A stretch of DNA of 64,000 nucleotides from positions 43,405,760-43,469,759 of the forward strand of contig NC_081553.1 of assembly GCF_963082655.1 (NCBI RefSeq). Reading direction: 5' to 3'. Below are positions 22,699-33,669 of this stretch, one piece after another. The notes beneath the pieces are model-generated. The model ran no database searches. It was not told where the DNA came from and worked only from the letters and a program-made list of their open reading frames with translations. The position numbers and the translations under genes were made by a program. The DNA comes from Stomoxys calcitrans (Eukaryota; Arthropoda; Insecta; Diptera; Muscidae). The first letter of the stretch is position 1, and each line of letters opens with the position of its first letter.

Positions 22699-22935
22699 TT
22701 GGGTTGGCCAAAAAGTAATTGCGGATTTTTCATATAGTCGGCGTTGACAAATTTTTTCACAGCTTGTTACTCTGTAATTGCATTCTTTCTTCTGTCAGTT
22801 ATCAGCTCTTACTTTTAGCTTGCTTTAGAAAAAAAGCGCAAAAAAGGTATATTTGATTAAAGTTCATTCTAAGTTTTATTAAAAATGCATTTACTTTCTT
22901 TTAAAAAATCCGCAATTACTTTTTGGGCAACCCAA
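22699..22935 (+). mobile_element. Mariner-type MITE, 237 bp
   Basis: The ends are TTGGGTTGGCCAAAAAGTAA and TTACTTTTTGGGCAACCCAA. It is inserted directly after the DINE hairpin, and no clean TA pair is visible on the left. Confidence 0.87.
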
Positions 22936-23432
22936 AATACATAGAAAATGCATCCGAAAACTTCTCCCCACTACATTTTCACAAAAATATTGATTAACAA
23001 AAATTATATTAGGTCCTTACGAACATGAAACCAAAATTCAACCAATAATCATGCATTCACGCTCCCACAGAAAATGAAGAAGACACTCTGGAAATTTATT
23101 TTCCATAAAATTTACATAATTTGTTCGCTTCACCACGAAAGCACGAGATACCTATTCCAATAACACTTACGTCTAATTGAAAAATGACTTTAAACTCTTT
23201 TTCCGGTTTTCACGAAGAATTTCCATCATATGTTTACACTTTGTATGGGATGCATAGGTAGTGCGTGGGCTTTATTAAAACCATGACAAATTGGAGAAAA
23301 ATGTTTTGATACACTTAGTGATAACAAAAGAATAAACCTTTAAATTTGTACAGGTTTAAATTTGAACAAAACGAGCTTATCTTTAAGGCAAGAGGGGATA
23401 AATTATAAAATAGCAAAAGAAATGGAGAAATA
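22936..23432. other. AT-rich spacer
   Basis: No family member, exon or RNA gene seen. Confidence 0.5.
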
Positions 23433-24249
23433 ACAGGTAAAAGCGTGCTAAGTTCGGCCAGGCCGAATTTTATATACCCTCCACCATGGATCGCATTTGT
23501 CGAGCTCTTGCCACGGTATCTCTTTTTAGGCAAACAAAGGATAAAAGAAAAGAATTGCTATGTTATTGGAACAATATCAAGTAATGGTTCATTTCGGACC
23601 ATAATTGAACTGAATATTGGAGACCACAGTAGAAGCAATTGTGTGAAATTTCCGCCAAATCTAGTAAGAATTGGGCACTTTAGGGGCTGAAGAAGAAAAA
23701 TAGGGAGAACGGTTTATAGCGAAGCTGTATTAGGCTACAAACCCATTCATGCCATATTCGACACGTATGTTAAAGGTCACGAGAGAAGCCGTTGTACAAA
23801 ATTTCAGCCAAATCGGATAATACTTGCGCCCTTTACAGGCTCAAGAACTCAAGATCTCATATCGGATTAGAACAGTTGTTGAAAGTTATAACAAAACACC
23901 TCGTGCAAATTTTCAGCGAAGTCGGATAATAATTGCGCCCTCTAGTGGCTCAAGAAGTCAAGACCCAAGATCGGTTTATATGGCAGCTATATCAGGATAT
24001 GGACCGATTTCAACCACACTCAGCACAGTTGTTGGAAGTCATAATAAAACGCCTCATGCAAAATTTCAGCCAAATCGGATAACAATTGTGCCCTCTAGAG
24101 GCTCAAGAAGTCAAGATCCCAGATCGGTTTATATGGCAGTTATATCAGGTTATGGACCGATTTGAACCAATCCTAATACAGTGGTTAGAAGTCATAACAA
24201 AACACTTCATGCAAAATTTCATCCAAATCGGATAATAATTGTGTCCTCT
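23433..24249 (+). mobile_element. DINE/Helentron-like element, H end missing
   Basis: The P end is CAGGTAAAAGCGTGC then AAGTTCGGCCAGGCCGAATT and the subterminal TATACCCTCCACCATGG. Internal units run from 23570 to 24245. It breaks inside the last unit (AATTGTGTCCTCTAT) and continues as G-family sequence. Confidence 0.83.
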
Positions 24250-24472
24250 ATTGTCCAAAAACACCACCCAAAATAAAAGTGACCCGATCGGAGAAATATG
24301 GGTATCATGTGAGAGTTATTGAAGATTAGAGTACGATTATGGTATTGAAATTTGAGTTTAAACACCCAGCGGACCGCCCCAACCCCAAAACTACCTAAAA
24401 AGACATATTGGCCGTTCATGTCAATATGGGACTCAAATGAAAGGTATTCGTGAATACATTATGAATATGGAG

Positions 24473-24698
24473 GAGGCCACCGTAGCCCAGAGGTTCGAAT
24501 CCTGGCGAGATCATCAGAAAAAAAATTTTCAGCGGTGGTTTTCCCCTCCCAATGCTGGCAACATATTTAAGGCACTATGCCATGTAAAACTTCTCTCCAA
24601 AGAGGTGTCGCACTACGACACGCCGTTCGGACTCGGCTATTAAAAGGAGGCCCCTTGTCATTGAGCTTTGCCCTTGTTCCTTTGCAAATTTGCAAAAG
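24473..24698 (+). mobile_element. tRNA-derived SINE with A-to-B-box deletion
   Basis: Head GAGGCCACCGTAGCCCAGAG runs straight into GTTCGAATCCTGGCGAGA. About 30 bp between the A and B boxes are gone, with GAGGTT/GGGTT as possible microhomology. Body continues to CCCCTTGTCATTGAGCTT, and most of the 3' part is also missing. Flanking AGGAGG repeats (24471-24476 and 24697-24702) may be the target duplication. Confidence 0.75.
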
Positions 24699-25212
24699 GA
24701 GGTGTTCCCAGCCCCAAAAACCCCCCAAATGAACATATTAGCCGACCATGGCTATATGGGACTCAAATGAAAGCAATTTGGGAGTAGATTTGGAAAATTA
24801 CATTAAAATTTGTATTAAAGTATCTAGTGGGCGCTTAACCTCCTTGAAAAACATCAAATAGGTTATTTAACCCATTATAACAATATGGGGATCAAATGAA
24901 AAGTATTTGAAAGTAGAAACAGAATCCAGTTTTGGGGCCAAGTGTTTATGGGTAAGCCCCAAAGCACCCCCTAAACTGAACTTATTTTCCAAACATATCA
25001 ATATTGGACTCAAATGAAAGGTTTTTGGCAGTAAATAAAGAATTTAATACCTATTTTTAGGGCAAAGTGGAGGAGTGCCAACCCCTGCCCCACAACGACC
25101 TCCAACCGTCCATATTTAGAAGAAATGACAATTTTAAGCTTAAATGATAGTAATTTGGGAGTAGAGCACGAATTTTACATCCCTATTCGGGCAAATGTCA
25201 GAAAAACAAATT

Positions 25213-25478
25213 CTACCCGGCACAGTGGCAAACTTCTCACATATCAATGAGTGCTCTCCAATTCAAGTTTATATTATAAACTATAAAGGACCTCTTTTTT
25301 ATAGCAGAGTCCACACGGCGTCCTGCAGTGCGACACCTCTATGGGGAGAAGTTTTTAAATGACTTCTACACATAGCATAGTACCTAACCAAATGTCGCAA
25401 ACATAAGAAGATGATACCCAGCACTTCAAGTTTGTTGAATCTTCTCGCCAGGATTTGAACCGACGCGTTTAGTATAAA
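25213..25478 (-). mobile_element. tRNA-derived SINE, decayed
   Basis: Reading the minus strand: GGTTCAAATCCTGGCGAGAA, then CTTAAAAACTTCTCCCCATA, then ACTCATTGATATGTGAGAAG, with many substitutions. It lies near the 3' end of the G element. Confidence 0.65.
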
Positions 25479-25530
25479 AGGTAAACGAGCGTTAAAGAAG
25501 GCGCTGCGAAGCGGGACCATTTCGGCTAGT

Positions 25531-26440
25531 AATAAAATAAACTAAATATAAAGTAACTAGAAAATCTACAAATGAAATAAATTTAAATAAAATACCTCCA
25601 ACTTATTATTTTCTTCTTCTGTGTTTCTTCTCTAAATGTCTATTTAAACAAAATTAACTCATTAGTCATACCAACTAGCAAAGAAATATTAACATTTATC
25701 TCATAAATCGCACAATTTATGCGGGTTGACAGCTCTATTTCATAGCATGTATAGTATACAACTATTTGGCTTATGGCTTATTAACCATACCCCCAAAAAA
25801 TAATGATTTAATCCATTATTTTCTGTTTCAAGAGCGCACGATGCTCTACAGTCCGGAAGTTTTTGATAAAAAAAAAAAAACCTCAAACGCCGCTATCATT
25901 TCATGCATGCTTAGTGTCAACGGCATATTTTTGAAATACAATTAACTTGCAAAGCTTTCTGTTAGCTAACATCGAATATATTGAAAAAGCTCTCTCACCA
26001 AATGTTAACTAAATGTTTAATAGATAGCACATGGCGTATGACAATGTAGCGGGTTCAAGCAGAGAGTGTACTCTCTGTTAAACCTCAACAAACTTAAAGA
26101 TCATGCAAGCGCAACAACAAAAACATTCGCATACACATACCGACTGATAACCTCAGCCAGATTAAGTTAGACATTGATCATGAACGGCAACGGCAAGTTC
26201 ATGATCATGGTCATGATCATTGAAATGTTGTTTTGGGAGCAGTCAGGCGCGCGTATACAGCGAACAGCGAATAAGTGTTGCCATCCACGCGTATGATTGA
26301 TGAAGATCAAGCTTAAGTGGAAAATCGATAAGCCAGTTATATTAGGAGGAAATAACACATATTCGAAACAACATTTTATTTGTATAGCAATTAAGCGAAT
26401 CTTTACGTAACTTTCTGGGAAAATTAAAAAATTAAATCAA
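25531..26440. other. Single-copy-looking spacer
   Basis: No exon recognised. Contains the hairpin listed next. Confidence 0.45.
26175..26207. repeat. 11-bp perfect inverted repeat with TGATCA cluster
   Basis: TGATCATGAAC (26175-26185) and GTTCATGATCA (26197-26207) are exact reverse complements around an 11-nt GGCAACGGCAA loop. CATGATCATGGTCATGATCA continues the pattern to 26220. Confidence 0.7.
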
Positions 26441-26611
26441 GATAATAAAAAAAATAAAATAAAATGAAATGAAATAAAATGAAATAAAATAAAATAAAAT
26501 AAAATAAAATAAAATAAAATAAAATAAAATAAAATAAAATAAAATAAAATAAAATAAAATAAAATAAAATAAAATAAAATAAAATAAAATAAAATAAAAT
26601 AAAATGAAATA
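26441..26611. repeat. (AAAAT)n pentanucleotide microsatellite
   Basis: About 30 nearly perfect AAAAT units; the first few are interrupted by GAAAT variants. The long minus-strand frame rich in ILFYF is only this repeat translated. Confidence 0.95.
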
Positions 26612-27090
26612 TGCTAATCGAATAAGAAAGTGATTCTGAGTCGATCGGTGTGCTTGGTAATGGGTGTATCTTTCTTCCTTGTACGACAGTTGTGTAGGGT
26701 ATAAAAATAATAAAAAATTTAATAAGCTCAGTTTTTTTAATAAGCTCAGTTTTTGCCCAGTTTGAAAGTCCCTACTCAGAAAAGTAGTACGAATCAATTT
26801 TTAAGTATTTTAAAAAAGTGACCCATATGCAACGGCCAACGACCTACATCAATAAGAGGTAACTTTGAAAAATTTCATGCTGATAGCCTTATTCGTTCGA
26901 TCTCTATCTTGATTTCGGCTATCTGTCTTAGGAAAAAATGCTAGCTAACGTTAAAGAAGGGGCAATCTAATGAAACATGAATTGGAGAAAAATAGCCGAA
27001 TGAAAACATTTATTCCCTTCATATAAGGGCATGTTTTGGAGGGAAATTCTTAGAAGTGAGATTTCGGGAAATTGATGATTTCCATACTAA
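26612..27090. other. Spacer, no gene recognised
   Basis: Short direct repeat TAATAAGCTCAGTTTTT at about 26720-26755. 26840-26935 has faint DINE core similarity (GAAAAATTTCATGCTGATAG, TTCGTTCGATCTC). Confidence 0.4.
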
Positions 27091-28200
27091 GACAAGTAAA
27101 AGCGAGCTAAGTTCGGCTGGGCCTAATCTTGGGAACCCACCACCATGAATTCTGCTAAAAAATGGGACCTTTGTCTAGTTATAGACCGAATTGAACCGTA
27201 CTTGGCGCAGTTGTTGAGAATCCCAACAGAACACTATGTGCAAAATTTCAGCCAAATCGGATACAAATCGCGGCTTGTAAGGGTTCAAGAAGTCAAATCG
27301 GGAGTTCGGTTTATATGGGAGCTATATCATGTTCTTGACCGATTTGAACCGTACTTGTCACAGTTGTTAGGAGTCATAACAGAACACCATGTAAAAAATT
27401 TCAGCCAAATCGGATAAAAATCGCGGTTTGTAAGGCATCAAGAAGTCAAATCGGGAGTTCGGTTTATATGGGAGCTTTATCATGTTCTTGACCGATTTGA
27501 ACCGTACTTGCCACAGTTGTTAGGAGTCATAACAGAACACCATGTACAAAATTTAGACAAATCGGATAAAAATTGAGGCTTCCAGGGGCTCAGGAAGGCA
27601 AATCGGGAGATCGGTGCATATGGGAGCTATATCAGGTTCTTGACTGATTTGAACCGTACTTGCCGCAGTTGTTGGAAGTCGTAACAGAATACTGCATGCA
27701 AAATTTCGGCCAAATCGGACAAAAATTGTGGCTTCCATGGGCTCAAGAAATTAAATCCGGGGATCGGTTTATATGGGAGCTATATCTGGTTCTTGGCCGG
27801 TTTGGACCGTACTTGGCACAGTTGATGCAAGTCATAACAGAACACTTCACACAAAATTTCAGCCAAATCGGACGAAAATTGTTTCCATCGGCTCGAGAAG
27901 ACAAATAGGGAGATCGGTTGATATGGGAGCTATATCCAAATCTGAACCGATATAGCCCATTTGCAATCCCCAATGGCCAACATCAATATAATGTATCTGT
28001 GCAAAATTTCAAGCGGCTAGCTTTACGCGTTCGACCGCTATCGTGATTCCGACAGACGGACGGACGGACATGTTTAATTCGAATCAGAATTTCGAGACAA
28101 TGAGAATATATAAAATTTATGGGGTCCTAGATCAATATTTCGAGGTGTTACAAACGGAATGACTAGATTATTATACCCCCATCCTATGGTGGTGGGTATA
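27091..28200 (+). mobile_element. DINE/Helentron-like element, complete (1.1 kb)
   Basis: The P end is GACAAGTAAAAGCGAGC, AAGTTCGGCTGGGCCTAATC and CCCACCACCATGA. Five internal units with 'tatatgggagctatatc' start at 27312, 27462, 27618, 27771 and 27921 (mean 152 bp). The core in reverse is GACAGACGGACGGACGGACA. The H end is TTATACCCCCATCCTATGG plus TGGTGGGTATA. Confidence 0.9.
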
Positions 28201-28779
28201 AAAATAACTGGCAATAACCACTGGTGAGAGAAGGGAATCGTTCTGGACGATTCTACCTTGCCGAAATATTCTTCTAGCTGCTAGCAGTGTCACTGTGCCA
28301 ATTTTTTAGAATAATGCCCTTAGTCAGGTACTCGACCAAGGTTACATTCAGGTTCTTCATCGGAGACCAGGAATGCGACGTTTACTTACTTGCCTGCTGA
28401 CTTACTTGACTGTTAGCAACCTGTTGCGTCTCTTCGGATCAGTCACTGCTACCCACTAAAACTGTCTGAAGTTTTATCTTCACTACTGCTGGGGTTCGAG
28501 ATTGACTTGGTATAATATGGAAACATCTTACTAATACCCACATTTATTCGAGTGTTCTAGCAAGTTTCTTCCTCTTATACACGTTCACCGCCGTATTGGT
28601 TACCATCTAATCACGCTTGTCTGCAAGTTGCGATGACTGCGCTAAGAAAATAAGGCGAGCAGATGCTGCAGTAATGAAAGCTACGGGATTTTAGGGGATG
28701 CTAAGAACCTCTAAATCTGAGAGAGGTGATAGTTCACTGAAGTGGTGACTGGCTTACTCTCTGAAGCCATTTCTTTGGT
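28201..28779. other. Spacer, no gene recognised
   Basis: Slightly richer in GC than the surrounding repeats; no domain or RNA feature recognised in any frame. Confidence 0.4.
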
Positions 28780-29500
28780 ATTAGTTTATTCATATTATTG
28801 GCAAAGATTTTTAATGACATTTGGTATTAATTCAATACCAGACGAAGGAATGTATTAGGAAGTGACGGTGCCACATTTAAAGTAGCGGAAAATGTTTTGT
28901 TTAGCTTTGTACGTAGAATATTGTCACCGTTATAAAAGAACATTAGCGAATTTTCTCGGTTTGGTACTAAAAGCAATAACTGTTAGGCATTAAATGTTAT
29001 ACCAAACGGTACTTATCGTTGCTTCTATATCAATATCGTATATCATCGAAATAAGCACGTTTGGTATTAATTTTTCTACCAGTGTATGCATCCCTTTGTG
29101 CCCTTTGTGTGGGCATGTAATGCCCTCTGACCTCTCTGCTCTATTAGCCGTTTTAAAATATCATTAGCGAATGTTCTCGATTTGGTACTAAAAGCGATAA
29201 CTGTTTGGTATTAAATGTAATACCAAACGGAACTTATTGTTGCTTCTATAGCAATATCGTATATCATCGAAATAAGCACGTTTGGTATTAATTTTTCTAC
29301 CAGTGTATGCACCCCTTTGTGCCCATATAATGCCCTCTGACCTCTCTGCTCTCTTAGCCGTTTTAAAATATCATTAGCGAATGTTCTCGATTTGGTACTA
29401 AAAACAATAACTGTTTGGTATTATATGTAATACCAAACGGTACTTATCATTGCTTTTATATAAATATCGTATGTCATCGAATATATATTTTATCGCATAT
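28780..29500 (+). repeat. Tandem repeat (~210-221 bp) with TTTGGTATTA hairpins
   Basis: Three tandem units start with CATTAGCGAA at 28941, 29162 and 29372. Each contains a palindrome, cleanest at 29210 (GTTTGGTATTA, AATG, TAATACCAAAC), and the block ATCATCGAAATAAGCACG. Segment 28808-28852 matches 20065-20110 in reverse. Confidence 0.75.
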
Positions 29501-30785
29501 TTTAGCGAGATTTTCCAATAATCGCCTTTTGTAAGTTTGGCAACACTGCGACATTATGCTCTTGGGATTTTAAAAGGCCTACTGCTGTTTTTTTCGCGAG
29601 CACAAATGCGCAACGGAGAGTTTTAGCTTTTCGAACTCAATGAATTTACAGTTAAATTAATAACACCACTGAGGAAATAATAAAAGCCATGATCATGCCA
29701 AGTAGCCAACATATGCACTTACACACACACACACACACGTGCAAACACAATTCCAATAAAATGTGAGTAGCTTGAGTATGGGAGGATGGTGTGTTAGTAG
29801 CCAAGATGGACAGTCAGCCAGCATGATAATAATGACGAGCATGCGCGCATGCGTGCAAGTCAGATCGCGGGCTGGCTGGCTGGCTGACTGCCAGCCTAAT
29901 GTGATGGAGCCGGCAGAACAATGAGTGAGGTGGTGCCGGTGGTATTCGCATTTCTTCTGGTGTGTTTGTTGTAATTTTTGATATTCGCTTTTTATAAGCA
30001 TAGAGAGTTTGCACGAGGATGGAGGATGTCGTCTTTTTTGGATTTGGATTTACTGGTTGGCGGCATTGTGGCAAGTGTCGGTGGAGGTGGTAAGTGCGCC
30101 CAACTCGCTACTCGAACGGTCAATGTACGTCTCGAATGAAATGCTTCGTTGACTTTTCATTGTTTTCCACACGTCATAGCAACAAATGGGCTTTGTGTGA
30201 TAAATCATGGTGACGACGGCGGCAGCGGCGGCGATAGTTCGTCCGTTCGTTCTTAACGAAAAACCTATTAATTCTATTTTTTGGCACTCATTGCATGTGC
30301 GGTGATGGGAGGATGAAGGGAATAAATCTCAGTTTTGGTTTATGACCATGTGACGCCATGGCAATAGAAAAAAAAAAATATGAAACAAAAAGAACAACAC
30401 AATCTTAATGCCGTAACATTAACGTCACTATGAGAATTTGAATGAAATGTCGATTGTTGTGGTATGGTTGGGTGCTTGGTGGTATGGCAGACATGTTGCG
30501 AATGTTTTCTATGTTATTAGACCAACACACATTCAAGTTGGACAGAGCTTACATTTTTCTCTAATAATGAACTTGAGAAGAAGAGCAAAATTATTTTTGC
30601 AGTTTTCTCATCATTATCTTTAGTGGAGAAACTTTAGCAAACAGGGAGAGACTATCAAATTGAGCGATAGCGGCTGAGAAAAGGAGAATACCTATTATGA
30701 GTGTATGAAAATATAAAAATTTTCTTTGGCATGTTAAGTGTTGTCAATATTGAGAACATAAAATATGATGTCGTTTTAAGATATA
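29501..30785. other. Single-copy-looking region with simple repeats
   Basis: Contains (CA)n at 29721-29738, GGCT units at 29873-29888, and a GGCGGCAGCGGCGGCG patch at about 30217. A GTAAGT donor-like site at about 30090 follows a 25-codon frame, too weak to call an exon. The base composition resembles fly intronic or intergenic DNA. Confidence 0.4.
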
Positions 30786-31392
30786 AAGGGTGATTTTTTT
30801 GAGGTTAGGATTTTCATGCATTAGTATTTGACAGATCACATGGGATTTCAGACATGGTGTCAAAGAGAAAGATGCTCAGTATGCTTTGACATTTCATCAT
30901 GAATAGACTTACTAACGAGCAACGCTTGCAAATCATTGAATTTTATTACCAAAATCAGTGTTCGGTTCGAAATGTGTTCATTCACCATAACGTTGCGTCC
31001 AACAGCATCTTTGAAAAAATACGGTCCAATGATTCCACCAGCGTACAAACCACACCAAACAGTGCATTTTTCGGGATGCATGTGCAGTTCTTGAACGGCT
31101 TCTGGTTGCTCTTCACTCCAAATGCGGCAATTTTGCTTATTTACGTAGCCATTCAACCAGAAATGAGCCTCATCGCTGAACAAAATTTGTCAAAATTTGA
31201 ACACATTTCGAACCGAACACTGATTTTGGTAATAAAATTCAATGATTTGCAAGCGTTGCTCGTTAGTAAGTCTATTCATGATGAAATTTCAAAGCATACT
31301 GAGCATCTTTCTCTTTGACACCATGTCTGAAATCCCACGTGATCTGTCAAATACTAATGCATGAAAATCCTAACCTCAAAAAAATCACCCTT
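30786..31392. mobile_element. Fold-back transposon derivative with 195-bp inverted arms
   Basis: It is TA-flanked (30784-30785, 31393-31394). The left arm 30786-30980 and right arm 31198-31392 are inverted copies, with about two mismatches noted by eye. Each arm is the 5' end of the Tc1/mariner-superfamily transposon, from AAGGGTGATTTTTTTGAGG through the transposase start codon (ATG at 30899 on plus, 31279 on minus) and MNRLTNEQRLQIIEFYYQN. The 217-bp loop carries the middle of the transposase on the minus strand (DEAHFWLNGYVNKQNC, first catalytic Asp; WCGLYAGGIIGPYFFKD). It lacks the second and third acidic motifs, so it is non-autonomous. Confidence 0.88.
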
Positions 31393-31487
31393 TATTAGCG
31401 TTTTATAAACATGGATAAATTCCTTACCACTAAAGTTAACATATTGGAAACTTTTTTAGAAAAGTCTGATGGTATTCTTCTCTAGAA

Positions 31488-31694
31488 CTAAAGTGTGATT
31501 TTTTAAGAGCTATAGGAAAGTTTTTCAAAAAAAAAAAAAACACACATACAATTTAGAAAAAGGCTTCAATGTTGTCTCCCAATGCGTCAATTGAAGCGGG
31601 CCTGTCTGTATAGACATGACCTTTAACATAGCCCCACAAGAAATTGTTTAAGGGCGTTTAATCGCACCATCTAGGTGACCAATTGACCGGTGCC
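31488..31694 (-). mobile_element. 3'-end fragment of the same transposon family
   Basis: AAAGTGTGATTTTTTAAGAG and CTATAGGAAAGTTTTTC are the 3' terminus seen at 8735-8775, here inverted. Transposase tail in antisense follows (AATGTTGTCTCCCAATGCGT, GACCAATTGACCGGTGCCGA). It stops near 31694 against DINE sequence. Confidence 0.78.
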
Positions 31695-31697
31695 GAC

Positions 31698-31818
31698 ATG
31701 ACTTTAAATGTCATGTCGATGCAGAATATATATACTTTATGGGGTCTTGGACGAGTATTTCAGAGAGTAACATACAGAATGACGAAATTAGTATACCCCA
31801 TTCTATGGTGGAGGGTAT
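31698..31818 (+). repeat. DINE-like H-end fragment
   Basis: TGTCATGTCGATGCAGAATA, TACTTTATGGGGTCTTGGA, GACGAAATTAGTATACCCC and the hairpin ATTCTATGGTGGAGGGTAT. The rest of the element is absent. Confidence 0.78.
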
Positions 31819-32300
31819 CAAAAACCATACTTTTTCCAAGTTAGGCAGAAAATAAGTTTTTTGTTGTAATAGAATTTGACTGAATTTCCTAGATCGCGAT
31901 TTCGTTTGGTACCACCCAAACTCGTCAGTAGGAGTTGTCAAAAAGGCATGTCTTCTAAACTAAGCTCTTAAGAGTATTTTCATTTATAGCGCAGCAAGAA
32001 ACAAAATTACTCCACTTCATATGTTTCTACCAAATGAATACACCCAACTATTTCAACGAAACACACCTGCCCCACTGCTACTTTAGGTAATTGCCATAAG
32101 AGGCACAAATTACCACATTATTGAAATATTAGTCAAATTTGAACTCACATATGTAGCAGAGAACAGCAGCAAACCACTTTGAAAATAAGTGCATGTGGTG
32201 GACATGCAGCAAATGGCAAGCTCACACCTTATACCAGCAATCGTTGTTGACGCTCATGACTCTCAACGACCAAAACCTAAAATACTCCTTTAAATTCATT
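31819..32300. other. Spacer, no gene recognised
   Basis: AT-rich, no recognised family member or exon. Confidence 0.45.
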
Positions 32301-32320
32301 GAGGCCACCGTAGCGCAGAG
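32301..32320 (+). mobile_element. SINE head (20 bp) fused to a DINE-like element
   Basis: GAGGCCACCGTAGCGCAGAG is exactly the start of the tRNA-derived SINE up to its A box. The next base is the DINE subterminal repeat ATACCCACTACCTCGGG. Confidence 0.75.
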
Positions 32321-33287
32321 ATACCCACTACCTCGGGTATATATGTAAAACACCTTTCATCAAAATCCAGTGATCCTTTTATGGCCCCAAACCTAATACC
32401 AAGAGATCGGTCTATATGGCAGCTATATCCAAATATTGACCGATCTGTACCATAATGCAGAAGTATGTCAAGAGGTCTAACTTAACTCAATGTCTCAAAT
32501 TTCGTCCTCCTAAATCCTCCTAAATCGGAGGATCGGTCAATATGGCAGCTATATCCAAATCTGAACCGATCTGAGTCCAATTGACGAAGGATGTCGAAGG
32601 GCCAAACACAACTCACTGTCCCAAATTTCAGCAAAATGGGATTATAAATGTAGCTTTTATGGGCCTATGACCCTAAATCGGAGGATCGGTCTATATGGCA
32701 GCTATATCCAAATCTGGACCGATCTGGGCCAAATTGACGAAGGACGTCGAAGGGCTTAACACATCTCACTGTCCCAAATTTCAGCAAAATCGGAAAATAA
32801 ATGTGGCTTTTATGGGCCTGAGACCCTAAATCGGAGGATCAGTCTATATGGCAGCTATATCCAAATCTGGACCGATCTGAGCCAAATTGACGAAGGATGT
32901 CGAAGGGCCTAACACAACCCACTGTCCCAAATTTCAGCAAAATCGGATAATAAATGTGGCTTTTATTGGCCTAAGGCCCTAAATCGTCGGATCGGTCTAT
33001 ATGGGGGCTATATCAAGATATAGTCCGATATAGCTCATCTTCGAACTTAACCTGCTTATGGACAAAAAAAGACTCTGTGCAAAATTTCAGCTCAATATCT
33101 CTACTTTTGAAGACTGTAGCGTGATTTTAACAGAGAGGCGGACAGACGGACGGACATGTCTAGATCGTCTTAGATTTTTACGCTGATCAAGAATATATAT
33201 ACTTTATAGGGTCGGAAATGGATATTTCGATGTGTTGCAAACGGAATGACAAAATGAATATACCCCCATCCGTCGGTGGTGGGTATA
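32321..33287 (+). mobile_element. DINE/Helentron-like element, P palindrome missing
   Basis: It starts at the subterminal repeat (ATACCCACTACCTCGG), without the TTCGGCCGGGCCGAA palindrome. Internal units lie at 32395, 32540, 32692 and 32845 (152-bp period, very similar). The core in reverse (GACAGACGGACGGACATG) is followed by the H hairpin CCCATCCGTCGGTGGTGGGT. Confidence 0.87.
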
Positions 33288-33669
33288 AACATTTAGGTAA
33301 ATCTGCCACTTTTGAACAGACGTGTTTGTGTCCGTCTGTACGTACGTCACTGGTAAAATCAATTCTCATCCAAAAATAAAAAAGCAAGTGCAAAAAAAGG
33401 ACGGAGTATATCTAGGCTGCTCAAGAAAACTTCATGTCTCATTCCTCTGCTTGCTTCGGCTTCATATGGCACTCATCTGAGTGGTGTTCAACACACGATG
33501 TCCATCGACGAAATTGAAAATCAAATCCACTGAACTGTTACTAAAAAGATAGCGCATCTCTCACTTTATTTGTATTTGTGCGTATGTTTCTAGCTAACTT
33601 TGTTTTTATGTGGCATGCGATACAGACAATAGCTTTGGCCAAAGTGGCTATTGAGTGCCAAATTTTCGG
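33288..33669. other. Spacer, no gene recognised
   Basis: Contains a GTCCGTCTGTACGTACGTC scrap near 33341; otherwise single-copy-looking. Confidence 0.4.

Larger units (their letters stand above)
24250..25530 (+). mobile_element. G-family repeat with Helitron-like CTAG-T end
   Basis: Blocks AAAACACCACCCAAAAT, GGGACTCAAATGAAAGG and CCCCCAAATGAACATATTAG alternate. The right end is GCGAAGCGGGACCATTTCGG then CTAG|T at 25526-25530, matching the first G copy's end. The arms CGAA and TTCG could form the short 3' hairpin. Two SINEs are embedded. Confidence 0.6.

Noticed and set aside
26432..26797. 121-codon minus-strand frame rich in ILFYF
   Set aside because: It is the translation of the (AAAAT)n microsatellite.
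30899..31318. 139-codon plus-strand frame as a novel protein
   Set aside because: It reads one fold-back arm, the antisense loop and then the other arm in reverse; only the first 27 residues are real transposase.
32395..33000. CRISPR-like array in the regular repeats
   Set aside because: Units of about 152 bp are tandem with no distinct spacers, in a eukaryotic context, inside a mobile element.
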